NCBI RefSeq assembly: GCF_029867415.1
Contig: NC_081186.1
Span: 13,834,930-13,898,929 of the forward strand
DNA length: 64,000 nt
Direction: 5' to 3'
Source of the DNA: Vicia villosa
Lineage: Eukaryota; Streptophyta; Magnoliopsida; Fabales; Fabaceae
Shown here: in pieces, positions 46,074 through 56,684 of the stretch
How the letters are laid out: each line of letters starts with the position of its first letter
Numbering within the stretch: position 1 is the stretch's first letter
Program-made: the position numbers and the translations under genes
Notes under the pieces: model-generated
Seen by the model: only the letters and a program-made list of their open reading frames with translations
Databases searched by the model: none
Told to the model about the DNA's origin: nothing

Positions 46074-46240
46074 TCCCTAACTTTTGCCTGGACCGCCCTT
46101 TCGGGTTTTCAGTCCACCAGGTATTTTATTCTGTTTATGTCTCTAATTTTTGCCTGGACCGCCCTTTCGGGTTTTCAATCCACCGAGACGCTCTTTTTTG
46201 CCTAAGCCGCCCTTTCGGGTTTTCAACTTAGTGAGTTGTT
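46074..46240 (-). other. Post-pol hairpin module of element F (three GNRA copies)
   Basis: It begins 12 bases after the integrase stop. In sense, three copies have the layout stem-TGAAAA-CCC-GAAA-GGG-CG-stem. Outer stems are CTAAGT/GCTTAG (46202-46233), TGGAT/GTCCA (about 46154-46183) and TGGAC/GTCCA (about 46088-46116). Copies two and three are followed by GGCAAAAATTAG and GGCAAAAGTTAGGG. CCC-GAAA-GGG is a canonical GNRA tetraloop hairpin. Outer stems vary but stay paired, allowing G-T. Confidence 0.85.
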
Positions 46241-46252
46241 CTTTTATTGTTT

Positions 46253-48595
46253 TTAGGCGAAGTATTTCTTGACTACATCAGCATTCACGGGACGTGGGAG
46301 CTCTTCTCCATCCATAGTTGCAAGAATTAATGCACCGCCAAAGAAGGCTTTCTTAACAACATATGGTCCTTCAAAATTAGGAGTCCACCTGCCCCTTGAA
46401 TCGGAGGTGAAAGACAAAATCCTTTTGAGCACGAGGTCGCCTTCTCTGAATACACGAGGTCGAACCTTCTTATCAAAAGCTTTCTTCATTCTTTTCTGGT
46501 ACAACTGACCATGGCATAAAGCCGTCATTCTCTTTTCTTCTATCAAATTCAACTGATCAAACCTGCTCTGACACCATTCAGCCTCAGATAACTTGGTTTC
46601 CATTAAAACTCTCAGTGATGGAATCTCAACCTCAATGGGGAGCACTGCTTCCATACCGTAAACCAAAGAAAAGGGAGTTGCCCAGGTTGAAGTACGAACA
46701 GATGTACGGTACCCATGCAAAGCAAATGGGAGCATCTCATGCCAGTCCTTATATGTAACAACCATCTTTTGCACAATCTTCTTAATATTCTTATTTGCTG
46801 CTTCAACAGCTCCATTCATCTTTGGCCTATAAGGCGAAGAGTTGTGGTGTTTAATTTTGAAACTTTCACACAATTCTCTCATCATGCTGTTGTTCAGATT
46901 CGAGCCATTATCAGTAATGATCTTGCTCGGTACACCATATCTGCAGATGATGTTGTTCTTGATAAATCTAACCACAACTTGCTTTATCACATTAGCATAT
47001 GAAGCAGCTTCTACCCACTTGGTAAAATAATCGATTGCTACCAGGATGAATCGATGTCCGTTCGATGCCTTGGGTTCAATCATGCCAATCATATCAATAC
47101 CCCACATAGAGAAAGGCCATGGAGAGGAAATAACATTGAGAAGTGTCGGAGGCACATGAATCTTGTCAGCATACACTTGACACTTGTGACACTTCTTTAC
47201 AAACTTGTAGCAATCAGATTCCATTGTCAGCCAACAGTAACCTGCTCTAAGCATCTTTTTAGCCATCGAATGTCCATTGGCATGAGTACCAAAAGAACCT
47301 TCATGGATTTCATGCATCAACATGTCTGCTTCGTGTCTATCCACGCATCTGAGCAAAACCATGTCATAATTCCTTTTATACAAAACATCAGTATTGATGA
47401 AGAAACTACCAGCCAATCTCCTCAAAGTTTTCTTATCCTTATTTGATGCCCCAAGTGGATACTCTTGAGTCTGAAGGAAGTGCTTAATATCGAAATACCA
47501 AGGCTTTTCATCTGTTGATTCCTCAACTGCAAATACATGAGCAGGTCTATCAAGACGCCTGATTGTAATCTGAGGTTCCTCATTATGGAAGTTCACTTTG
47601 TACATGGAGGACAATGTGGCTAAAGCATCAGCCATCTGATTCTCATCTCGAGGGATGTGGTGGAATTCAACTTTGTTAAAGAATGTCAACAGCCTTCTGG
47701 CGTAATCTTTGTAAGGGATCAAACCAGGATGACGAGTTTCCCATTCTCCTTTAATCTGATTAATCACAAGCGCAGAATCTCCATAAACATCAAGAATCTT
47801 AATTCTCAGATTAATGGCCTCTTCAAGCCCCATGATGCAAGCTTCATACTCAGCAATATTATTTGTGCAATCAAAACATATCCTTGCAGTGAAAGGTACA
47901 TGTGACCCATGTGGAGTAACAATAATGGCGCCAATTCCATGGCCATGAATGTTAGAAGCTCCATCAAAAATTAAACCCCACTTGGATTCAGGATCTGGTC
48001 CTTCTTCTGGCAATGGTTCATCCCAATCCTGAGCTCTCAAATACATTATATCTTCATCTGGGAAGTCCATTCTGATAGATTGGCGATCATCAATTGGTTG
48101 GTGAGCGAGGTACTCTGCCAACACACTTCCTTTCACAGCTTTCTGAGCTCGATATTCAATATCATATTCTGATAACAACATTTGCCAGCGAGCGATCCTT
48201 CCAGTTAATGCAGGTTTCTCAAATACATACTTAATTGGATCCATTTTGGAAATTAATAGGGTGGTGTGGTTCAACATATACTGTCTTAGTCGGCGAGCAG
48301 CCCACACCAAAGTACAACAAGTTTTCTCAAGCAGCGAGTATCTTGTTTCGCACTCGGTAAACTTTTTGCTAAGGTAGTATATTGCATACTCTTTTCGACC
48401 AGACTCGTCATCCTGACCCAACACACATCCCATTGAATTTTCAAGCACTGTAAGGTACATAATCAAAGGCCTTCCCTCAGCTGGAGGGAGCAGAATGGGA
48501 GGTTCAAGCAGATATTCTTTGATGTTGTCAAAAGCTTTCTGACAATCTTCATTCCACACACATCCTTGATTTTTCTTTAACAACTTGAAGATTGG
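46253..48595 (-). CDS. pol: Element F pol, second part: RT end, RNase H, archaeal-type RNase H, integrase
   Basis: 777 codons are open from just after the in-frame TAG (48596-48598) to the TAA at 46253-46255; numbering is from 48583. The RT connection and Ty3-type RNase H cover about residues 15-150 (YAIYYLSKKFTECETRYS). A second, archaeal-type RNase H covers about 200-335 (LIFDGASNIHG, NIAEYEACIMGLEEA, DVYGDSALVINQ), typical of the Tat lineage. The integrase zinc finger is at about 420-475 (HEIHEGSFGTH, CHKCQVYAD). The catalytic core has D near 495 (WGIDMIG), D near 560 (TDNGSN) and E near 593 (GAVEAANKN). The C-terminal region ends VNADVVKKYFA. No frameshift seen; all key residues are present. 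Expression needs passage of the TAG. Confidence 0.95.
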   Translation of the reverse strand, partial: PIFKLLKKNQGCVWNEDCQKAFDNIKEYLLEPPILLPPAEGRPLIMYLTVLENSMGCVLGQDDESGRKEYAIYYLSKKFTECETRYSLLEKTCCTLVWAARRLRQYMLNHTTLLISKMDPIKYVFEKPALTGRIARWQMLLSEYDIEYRAQKAVKGSVLAEYLAHQPIDDRQSIRMDFPDEDIMYLRAQDWDEPLPEEGPDPESKWGLIFDGASNIHGHGIGAIIVTPHGSHVPFTARICFDCTNNIAEYEACIMGLEEAINLRIKILDVYGDSALVINQIKGEWETRHPGLIPYKDYARRLLTFFNKVEFHHIPRDENQMADALATLSSMYKVNFHNEEPQITIRRLDRPAHVFAVEESTDEKPWYFDIKHFLQTQEYPLGASNKDKKTLRRLAGSFFINTDVLYKRNYDMVLLRCVDRHEADMLMHEIHEGSFGTHANGHSMAKKMLRAGYCWLTMESDCYKFVKKCHKCQVYADKIHVPPTLLNVISSPWPFSMWGIDMIGMIEPKASNGHRFILVAIDYFTKWVEAASYANVIKQVVVRFIKNNIICRYGVPSKIITDNGSNLNNSMMRELCESFKIKHHNSSPYRPKMNGAVEAANKNIKKIVQKMVVTYKDWHEMLPFALHGYRTSVRTSTWATPFSLVYGMEAVLPIEVEIPSLRVLMETKLSEAEWCQSRFDQLNLIEEKRMTALCHGQLYQKRMKKAFDKKVRPRVFREGDLVLKRILSFTSDSRGRWTPNFEGPYVVKKAFFGGALILATMDGEELPRPVNADVVKKYFA

Positions 48596-49715
48596 CTAAC
48601 CGGTAGCAGTCATATTGGAAATGAACCTGGAGATATAATTCAAACGTCCGAGGAAACCTCTCACTTGTTTCTCAGTCTTTGGTGCTGGCATTTCCTGAAT
48701 TGCTTTGACTTTATCAGGATCTACTTCAATTCCTCTCTGACTGGATATGAAACCCAGTAATTTTCCGGAACGGACACCAAAAGTGCATTTGTTTGGATTT
48801 AAGCAGAGACGATACTTTCTCAAACGCTGAAACAATTTTAACAGATCCTCCATGTGCCCTTCCTCTGACTGGGATTTGGCAATCATGTCATCCACATAAA
48901 CCTCAATTTCTTTGTGCATCATATCATGGAAAAGAGTGGTCATGGCCCTTTGATATGTCGCGCCAACATTCTTTAACCCAAAAGGCATCACTTTGTAGCA
49001 GAATGTCCCCCATGGCGTAATAAAGGTTGTCTTTTCCATGTCTTCAGGTGCCATCTTAATCTGATTGTATCCTGAAAAACCATCCATGAAGGAGAAAACC
49101 TCAAACTTCGCCGTACTATCTACCAACATATCAATGTGAGGTAGAGGAAAATCATCTTTCGGACTAGCTTTATTCAAATCTCTATAGTCAACACACATGC
49201 GAACTTTTCCGTCTTTCTTCGGAACTGGCACTATATTGGCAATCCATTGAGGATATACAGAAGTGACAAGGAAACCTGCGTCTATCTGCTTCAAGACCTC
49301 ATTCTTAATCTTTTCCGCCATAACAGGATGACTTCTTCTCAGCTTTTGCTTGACAGGAGGACATTCAGGTTTCAACGGCAAACGATGCTCTACAATATCT
49401 GTGTCCAGTCCAGGCATATCTTGGTAGGACCACGCAAAAATGTCAACATACTCTTTAAGAAGCTCTACCATCCTCTTCTTAACATCTTGACCAAGTAGTG
49501 CCCCAATCTTGACTTCTTTTTTATCCTCTTCAGAACCCAAGTTGATGACTTCTAACGGCTCTTTATATGGCTGAATGGTGTCTTCCTCGTGCTCAAGCAG
49601 TCGGGAAATCTCATCAGGAATACATTCATCACTCTCTTCTTCCGCCTCATACACAAGACACTCGAAGTTAGGAGAGGGTGCAGGGTCATTACGTTCAACG
49701 GTTTTATTGATTAAT
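48596..49715 (-). pseudogene. pol: Element F pol, first part: reverse transcriptase with premature TAG
   Basis: Continues gag-protease after the predicted intron; the exon begins at 49715. About 60 linker residues come first, then RT: VRMCVDYRDLNKASPKDDFP, FSGYNQIKMA, TFCYKVMPFGLKN and the catalytic box YVDDMIAKSQ near residue 276 (about 48893). It ends at an in-frame TAG (48596-48598) after ISNMTATG; the reading frame continues straight on with PIFKLLKKN. The stop is most simply a point mutation. It cuts the polyprotein before RNase H and integrase, so this copy probably cannot make a full pol product. Confidence 0.93.
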
Positions 49716-49983
49716 CTGCACAAGTGATTATTATTTCAGAAAAAAGGAGAGATATATGCAAACATGTAATCGTGCAGATTATGGCAAATGAAAACATTTT
49801 TTAAGGTTTTTTGTGTTACCACTTTCCAGAAAAAGCAAAAAGATAAAAAGCGTGTATATGCAGAAACAAAATGACTTTTATTGATGATTTTAATGTTTAA
49901 AACAAACAGAAAAAAGCCCCAACAACTTCACTTTCATCTTGGGCAGAATGAAAGGATTTTTGAAAAACATAAAAGCAAATTAC
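49716..49983 (-). other. Ogre intron between protease and RT
   Basis: 268 nt with GT at 49983-49982 (context CAAA|GTAATT) and CAG at 49718-49716 (context CTTGTGCAG|ATTAATC). The upstream exon leaves two bases of a codon and the downstream exon supplies the third, so the frame is kept. The unspliced form gives TAA at 49980-49982 and ends gag-protease. A partly spliced intron at this place is known in Ogre elements. The exact borders are my prediction. Confidence 0.75.
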
Positions 49984-52900
49984 TTTGAAGCATGAGTACA
50001 CTCAGGAATGTCAATGGTGATCCAGTTCTTAATCATCTTTCCATGGGTCACAAAGTTTGGCACTTCTGGCTCTGGTTCGTCTTCAACAATAGCATTCACT
50101 TCTGGAAGAGTCGGATATAGAAACCCAGCACTATGGAACATCTCCTGATAAGGACGAAAAGCAGATTCAGGCTTCATCACAGACTTGTCTGAGGCAGAAA
50201 ATCCCAGACCAACTCTATTCTTGTTCTCTTGCAGACTCACCACTTGTCCCCATACTCCAGAATGTCCATTCTGAACTACCAGTTGAGCATCTTTGAAGGA
50301 GGCAATGGAAGCTTCATCCTTTTTGAATTCATCATTAACAGACAGGGCTTGGAATGCAGTTCCAATGACTGCTTCATCAGCTTCTATGGTACGGAACGAA
50401 GAGAGATGACTAATCATCAAAGCTTGTTCTCCATTCACAACAACCATCTTTCCATCTTTCACAAATTTCAACTTTTGATGGAGAGTCGAAGTAACTGCCC
50501 CAGCCTCAGGGATCCATGGGCGTCCCAATAAGCAACTGTATGTAGGAAAAATGTCCATCACTTGAAAAGTAATCTTGAAGACAAATGGTCCAATACCAAT
50601 AGGCAAATCAACCTCTCCAACCAGTGATTTCTTCGATCCATCAAAAGCCTTGACAATCACATTACTAAATCTCATCGGTGTGCCACCATAAGACAGCTTA
50701 GCAAGAGTGGATTTTGGCATGACATTCAGAGATGAACCAGTATCGATCAACACATTGGACATCGAGTCCTCTTTGCAACTGACAGAGATGTGTAAAGCCA
50801 AATTATGATTTCTCCCTTCCTCAGGCAAATCTTCATCACTAAAGCTCAGATTGTTACATGCAGTGATATTACTCACAACCCCATTAAACTGATCCAGCGT
50901 CACATCATGATCCACAAAGGCTTGATCAAGTATTTTCATCAAAGAATCTCTATGAGTAGGAGAACTCGTCAGCAGCTCCATTATAGAGATCTTGTACGGA
51001 GTGCGATGCAACTGATCCACAATCTTATAATCACTCATCTTGATAAGCTTCAAAATCTCATCCATCTCCTTTCCTGAAGACGATCCAGCATTCACTTTTG
51101 TCACATCATTATTGTTCACAGGCACTTGAGTAGGATTCCTCTGGACATCCACAACTGTTTTGGGCTGGGTAAAAACCCGTCCGCTTCTAGTCACTCTACT
51201 AACATCTGCTATATTCTCAACAGAAGACAGAGGCTTAATCTCAACTTCTTTTCCAGCTTCCAACATGGTAGCATTGTATCTGTAGGGTACAGCTTTATCA
51301 GAACTATAAGGTACAGATCCAGGCAAACATATCACAAGAGGTTCTACAGAAGCTTTGCCATAATAACCAATCTCTACACATCCCGGGATTTCAAAGCATG
51401 GTTCAATCACATTGACATCATCTTCATCTCTATCCCTCAGAATCTCAATGAGCCTTTGACCTATCATCTCTTGTAAATCTCTTCTCACAATATAACACCC
51501 TCGAGGATTAACTGAACAAATCCTACTAGCAGCATGATTATGCTCATAATGACTGTATTCACACAGAGTGGCATGCATCTCCACCAACGATTCTCTGATG
51601 TGTTCCACACGATAAATCTTATACTTCCCAGGGCATCCATACACCATATTCACAGCAGACGCTTCATGAGTCGGCAATGGATTTTTCTGCACATTAGGGC
51701 CAATATCACGGAAAGAAAGCATTCCAGAACGAACCAATCTCTGAACTTCATTCTTCAAAGGCCAACAATTCTCTAAGTCATGCCCAGGAGCGTTCTGATG
51801 AAAAGCACAAGTGGCATCAGCTTTGTACCACCAAGGGAGTTTCTCTGGAACAGGAGGTGGTGACCTTGGTTGAACCAACTTCTTATGAATTAGGGCAGGA
51901 TACAATTCAGTGTACGTCATGGGAATAGGATCAACATTAACTCGAGGATACGGATTCCGCCTTGCTGGTTGTTGATTAACAGGAGCTATAGGCACTGAAT
52001 TCACAATAGGAGTTACTGACGCCACTTGTTGAGACTGATTTCTGAATCGACTAATCCTCCCATGAGAAACAACATTGGCATTTGATTCTTTCTTCTTCTG
52101 GAATGAAGAACCAAACTTCTTCGCACCGCCAGACGAATTGTCATTCCGGACCAAACGACCTTCTCGCACAGCTTCTTCTAACCTGACACCCATACCCACC
52201 ATTTTGGTGAAGTCTACAGGAGCACTCCCAATCATTTTCTCATAGTAAAACGGACCAAGAGTCTTTAGAAAAATCTTAGTCATCTCTTTTTCTTCCATCG
52301 GAGGGATCACTTGGGCGGAAACCTCACGCCATCTCTGAGCATATTCCTTGAAGGATTCTTTCTCTTTCTGCATCATAGCTTGCAATTGATCCCTATCAGG
52401 AGCCATGTCCACATTATATTTGTATTGCTTCACAAACGCTTCAGCTAAGTCATTAAAAGTGCGAATATGAGTACTATCAAGGCCCATATACCACTTAGAA
52501 GCAGCTCTAGTCAAACTGTCTTGGAAATAATGGATCAACAGACGTTGGTCATTAGTGTGAGTGGACATCTTCCTTACATACATCACCAGATGCGCCTGAG
52601 GGCAGGAATTTCCTTTATACTTCTCGAATTCAGGTAATTTGAACTTAGCAGGTACTTTCACATTGGGAACAAGGCAAAGATCATGCACATTCTTTCCAAA
52701 CAGTTCTTTCCCACGCAAGGCTTTCATTTCTTTCTGTAGTTCTTCAAACTGATCTTGGAAACCATCCATTCTGTCTTGAATTTCACTCGGAGCAGCATCA
52801 TAAATGGGCTCTGGGACAAAAGGAACATTATGTACAACAGGGGACGTGTTGACCATAACAGGAGTCAACGGACGAGTAATCTCAGGAGCAGACAAATAAC

Positions 52901-53162
52901 CTTCAGGCATGCCCCAGGGATATCCATTAGGCATACGTTGCTGAGTAGCACCAACAGGAACAACAGGAATTGTTGTAGCAGCAATTTCAGAAATCACAGT
53001 GGTCTGACCCTGAGCTTGGGCATTGGGAGGAGGAACCTGATTCTGATTCTGATTCTGAGCAGCCATCAATGTCTCAACCAGAGCAGTGAGACGATTCATA
53101 CCAGATCTCAAAGTAACAACCTCTTCACGTAGCTCACGATTCTCTTGTTCAAGACTTTTCAT
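49980..53162 (-). CDS. gag-pro: Element F gag-protease polyprotein
   Basis: 1060 residues. It starts MKSLEQENRELREE with a short coiled coil, then a Gln/Asn/Pro-rich linker. The gag capsid-like region is at about 180-330 (SKWYMGLD, FNDLAEAFVKQYKYN, FKEYAQRWREVSAQV). A zinc-knuckle variant (CAFHQNAPGHDLENC) is near 460-475. The aspartic protease is near 800-900 with active site VLIDTGSSLNVMP (about residue 808) and a later SCLLGRPWI block. It ends at TAA inside the predicted intron. The frame is uninterrupted. Role: particle structure and polyprotein cleavage; splicing would extend it into RT. Confidence 0.95.
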   Translation of the reverse strand: MKSLEQENRELREEVVTLRSGMNRLTALVETLMAAQNQNQNQVPPPNAQAQGQTTVISEIAATTIPVVPVGATQQRMPNGYPWGMPEGYLSAPEITRPLTPVMVNTSPVVHNVPFVPEPIYDAAPSEIQDRMDGFQDQFEELQKEMKALRGKELFGKNVHDLCLVPNVKVPAKFKLPEFEKYKGNSCPQAHLVMYVRKMSTHTNDQRLLIHYFQDSLTRAASKWYMGLDSTHIRTFNDLAEAFVKQYKYNVDMAPDRDQLQAMMQKEKESFKEYAQRWREVSAQVIPPMEEKEMTKIFLKTLGPFYYEKMIGSAPVDFTKMVGMGVRLEEAVREGRLVRNDNSSGGAKKFGSSFQKKKESNANVVSHGRISRFRNQSQQVASVTPIVNSVPIAPVNQQPARRNPYPRVNVDPIPMTYTELYPALIHKKLVQPRSPPPVPEKLPWWYKADATCAFHQNAPGHDLENCWPLKNEVQRLVRSGMLSFRDIGPNVQKNPLPTHEASAVNMVYGCPGKYKIYRVEHIRESLVEMHATLCEYSHYEHNHAASRICSVNPRGCYIVRRDLQEMIGQRLIEILRDRDEDDVNVIEPCFEIPGCVEIGYYGKASVEPLVICLPGSVPYSSDKAVPYRYNATMLEAGKEVEIKPLSSVENIADVSRVTRSGRVFTQPKTVVDVQRNPTQVPVNNNDVTKVNAGSSSGKEMDEILKLIKMSDYKIVDQLHRTPYKISIMELLTSSPTHRDSLMKILDQAFVDHDVTLDQFNGVVSNITACNNLSFSDEDLPEEGRNHNLALHISVSCKEDSMSNVLIDTGSSLNVMPKSTLAKLSYGGTPMRFSNVIVKAFDGSKKSLVGEVDLPIGIGPFVFKITFQVMDIFPTYSCLLGRPWIPEAGAVTSTLHQKLKFVKDGKMVVVNGEQALMISHLSSFRTIEADEAVIGTAFQALSVNDEFKKDEASIASFKDAQLVVQNGHSGVWGQVVSLQENKNRVGLGFSASDKSVMKPESAFRPYQEMFHSAGFLYPTLPEVNAIVEDEPEPEVPNFVTHGKMIKNWITIDIPECTHASK

Positions 53163-53451
53163 CTTCTTCTTGCAGTTAGCTCGAGTATTATACCGGTGAG
53201 ACAGCTTGATTCAATTCTGTATGAAGAACACTGAATAAGATCTCGGGAATACTCTCGGAAGCAAGACCAAAAATGCAGAATGATGCATGAAATGCAATGC
53301 AAATGATTTTTATTTTTATTGGTTTTCAAGGAACTTTAAGACATTGATTGTAAACATTAGCAAAAACATAAAACATAACAACATTCTTCATTAATAATAG
53401 AAAAGCTTACAAAAGGATTCAAAGATCCAAAATTACAAAACAATGGAAAAT
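53163..53451 (-). other. Spacer between ORF1 and gag of F
   Basis: About 290 bp with stops in all frames. Nothing recognisable apart from AT-rich sequence. Confidence 0.65.
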
Positions 53452-55888
53452 CTAAAAACTAGAAGGGAACACTTCTGATGAAGATCCAACTCCTCTCTGC
53501 AGCTTCCTACGGAGCTTCTCCAACTCATCTTCATAAAAGGCCTTCAAATGAGCATTCTCGACCATCAGCTTATCAGCAACTTCCTTCCATGCAACTGAAT
53601 CTTCGTGTTGTCTCTTTCGCTTTTCTCCATGTTGTTGAAGCAACTCTTCTTGATGACGGATTTGATCATCCTTTTCCATCAACCAACCATCTTGGATATC
53701 AAGCATTTCATCTTTTTCTTTCAAATGAATCTTCAACTCTTTATTTTCAATTTCCGAAGCATGAAACTTCTTCTCCCAAGCATCTCTTTCCAATCTCAAC
53801 TTAGCCATGAGCTCAAGATGCTCTTCATTACTTTCAACAGGAGTAGTGAAAGACAAAGGTGGAGTAATGAGTAGAGAAGGCTCCTCGAGCAAATAAGGCA
53901 TCTAGAAAGTGTGAGCTCTAGCTTGAACCCAATCAGTGTAGTCTTTGAGAGCAACACATTGTTTCGTTCCCAAATGTCTCTTCCTATCAACATGGTGCCA
54001 AGCACGCACAAACCGATTTCTCATATCCAAATTTCCATCTTGATTAAGATAGAAGATTCCTGACACGAGAATACTAGCGGGTCGCTCTTTCATGGGATAG
54101 CAAAATTGACGCCTTGCAAGAATGGGGTTGTAGGTAATTCCTCCTTGTATACCAAGAAGAGGTACATTAGGGAATTCTCCACAACTATCAATAATCTCAC
54201 CAATGTCATAAGCAGGATTGTAGGGGTGATCGCGGTGCGGTTTGGGCGGTTTTGACGAAAAAAATCATCCGAACCGCAAGAGAAAAAATTGTGCGGTTTG
54301 GTTTGGTTCGGTTGGCTTTTAAAAAAAATCCGAACCAAACCAAACCAACCTAATGCGGTTTGGTTCGGTGCGGTTGGTTCGGTTTTTTAGAAATATTTTA
54401 TTGAACCATTCATATACATATAGATGATAACATAACTTTGTATTTAGACATTCATATACTATCAAATAACAATAAAACCCGTCATATTTTGACAATAACT
54501 TTCTATTTAATATGTAAAAATTAAATTAGACAAAAAGTGGAATAATAAACATAAAATAATAGTATAAAATAATATAAAAATTATTAGAATGAAGCAAAAA
54601 AATAGAAGATACGAGAGATTAATGAATGTGAAAAAGAAAAAACAAAAGAGTTGAGAGATTAGAGAAGAAGATGTGCGATAAAAACGAAACTGAAATAAGG
54701 AACATTTGCATAAAAATGAGAAGGTGAAAAAGAAAGAATATAAGAGAGTAAAGATTATAGAAAAAGAGGGAAGATGTATGTGGCAAAGAAGAAGCGATAA
54801 TGCTATTAGAGATTTGAGAAGATCGGGACTAAAATCATGTGTAAGGATGAGAAAATTGTTCGTAATCATAAGGTTAAGGTATTATAGATTTAAGTTTGGG
54901 TTGGATGTGAGTTAAGTAAAAGTTAGGTTGTAATATAATGCGGTTTGATTCGGTTTGGTTCGGTTTATAAAATACAAACCGCAAACCAAACCGAACCATG
55001 CGGTTTTGTTAAAAGATGACCCAAACTAATCCGAACCAAATGCGGTTTTTTGCGGTTTCGGTTTGGTTTGGTTTGGTTTGCGGTTTTCTATTGGGTTGGT
55101 TTGGTTTTGATCACCCCTACAGGATTGTACCAATGGATATTCCCATTAGTAAGAGGCATGATCTTCTGAGACCATGAGAGACGATCGGGATTGTTCAAGA
55201 AACTCTTAGCTTGGGGTAAGTGCAAAATAAACCACTTATAGAGCAAAGGAGTGCAACAGTTGATAAGTCCACCTTTCTTATCATTCCTATGGTGAATGGA
55301 GTGATAAGTATCCCCAAGCAAAGTAGGCACAGGATTCCCAATCATGAAGATCCGAATAGCATTAACATCGACAAAATTGTCAATGTTGGGAAAGAGTATC
55401 AAACCATAGATGAGCAAGGCCAAAAATGTCTCAAAAGCAATCATACTTCCTTTACTAGCCAACATAGAAGCCTTTCCAATCAAGAACTTAGAAGTCAACC
55501 CCCAAATTCCTCCTTTTTTGGTCATGTTTGCTTTCACATCTGATATCTTCAACTGAAGGAGTTCTGCTATCTCATCAACCTGAGGTTCTTTCTCCAGACC
55601 ACTAAACGGTATGTCATTCGTAACCGGCAAACCAATCCAATAAGAATACTCCTCCAAAGTGGGCATAAGCTGATAATCAGGAAATGTGAAACAATGATAA
55701 ACCGGGTCATAAAACTGCACAAGAGTCTCAAGAATCCCTTTTTCCACTTTGGTCTTCAAGATAGAGATCAATTTCCCATAACGGTTTTTGAAGTTGTCAA
55801 GATTAGGAACCAAAGTTGCTAGCTCTTTCAATTCTTTTGCACTTGAATTTCTGAAAGTGTATTTCTTGATGCTTCTCTTTTGATCCAT
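53452..55888 (-). pseudogene. Element F ORF1, broken by hAT insertion and a TAG
   Basis: Ogre-specific ORF before gag, function unknown. The start at 55888 gives MDQKRSIKKYTF; blocks such as YWIGLPVTNDIPFSGLE, GGIWGLTSKF and WFILHLPQAKSF recall the plant-mobile-domain-like protein family common in legume Ogre ORF1. The C-terminal part (53452-53830) is strongly coiled-coil (Glu/Lys/Leu-rich). The hAT element at 54221-55119 splits it. Leaving out that element and one 8-bp duplication gives a length of 1530 bases, a multiple of three, so both halves are in one frame. An in-frame TAG at 53902-53904 (about codon 360) then ends the first part. Confidence 0.85.
54221..55119. mobile_element. hAT-type nonautonomous DNA transposon (899 bp)
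   Basis: Terminal inverted repeats TAGGGGTGATC (54221-54231) and GATCACCCCTA (55109-55119). The 8-bp target duplication is CAGGATTG (54213-54220, 55120-55127). Both ends are dense in subterminal GCGGTTTGG / GGTTCGGTTTGG repeats, typical of hAT. No transposase frame; the interior is A/T-rich. It sits in ORF1 of a ~1%-diverged Ogre, so its insertion is recent. Confidence 0.93.
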
Positions 55889-56660
55889 GGTACCTGTTAT
55901 GTTTACAAAGAAAGTCTCTAAGTTCCTTGAAAACCATTTGTGAATGTCATTTTTATGAATGCATGAATGCATGGTTTATGCATCAATCACAATCAAGAGC
56001 ACACAAAATCACAGCAGATCACACAAAATCACACAGTCCAGGTTCTTAGGTTCGACGTCACGAGCATGGAGCCATGGGTCTACCCATCCCACAAGGTGTG
56101 TTCTAGGGAATTTTGTACCTGCCAATCGGGTTCTACAAAGGTTCCCAGAGTTTTCAATCTTCTATCGGATATTACCGGCACACACAATTGCTCATGGGCT
56201 CCAATAATATGCCTAAAAAGACCTCGTCTGAGCGTAGTATCGCATGACAACAAGCTTAAATTGGTACTTGATCTTGTTTCTGCACTACATCCTAAAAAGG
56301 CTTAGATTGGTTAAAAGGGTTCTAGGCCATTCAGCTTCTACAGACACTCACTATTGAAAGTAATAGCGTTATCACGATGGTTCGTAACAACCTCTACTAC
56401 CTTCCATGAGGCCTCCACTGATTGGGGTTCCACCATATGACGCTCATGGTAAGGATTGCTCCTAACATGCGACTATTGGTCTTACCACCTCCTATCTCAA
56501 GTTACTCACCAAAGTTCGGGTTAGAACTTTATCTCATCACAGAGGAACCATCGAGCACCAAAAAGAAAAAAAAGAAAATAAACAAACAAAGCACACAACA
56601 ATATATACAGATAAAAACACACAGATAAACAAAAATAGGCTTAACACACTTAAAACAGGG
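55889..56660 (-). other. Element F 5' leader
   Basis: Noncoding leader between primer site and ORF1. Contains the conserved motif at 56038-56054 and further islands shared with A ('ctacccatccca', 'tgtgttctag', 'ggttcccagag', 56076-56150). No gene seen. Confidence 0.7.
56038..56054 (-). promoter_or_regulatory. Conserved leader motif (F)
   Basis: Sense CGAACCTAAGAACCTGG, about 610 nt inside the primer site, followed by ACTGTGTGATTTTG. Matches A (9851-9867) and C (18253-18269). Confidence 0.55.
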
Positions 56661-56678
56661 TCCCCAGTGAAGTCGCCA
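56661..56678 (-). other. Element F primer-binding site
   Basis: Minus strand TGGCGACTTCACTGGGGA, six bases inside the 5' LTR; complementary to a tRNA-Arg-like 3' end. Confidence 0.88.
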
Positions 56679-56684
56679 TTTTTC

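Noticed and set aside
46074..46240. Kink-turn or bacterial rho-independent terminator
   Set aside because: The internal loop TGAAAA/CG lacks the tandem G-A pairs of a kink-turn, and the GC hairpins are not followed by a T run on the sense strand.
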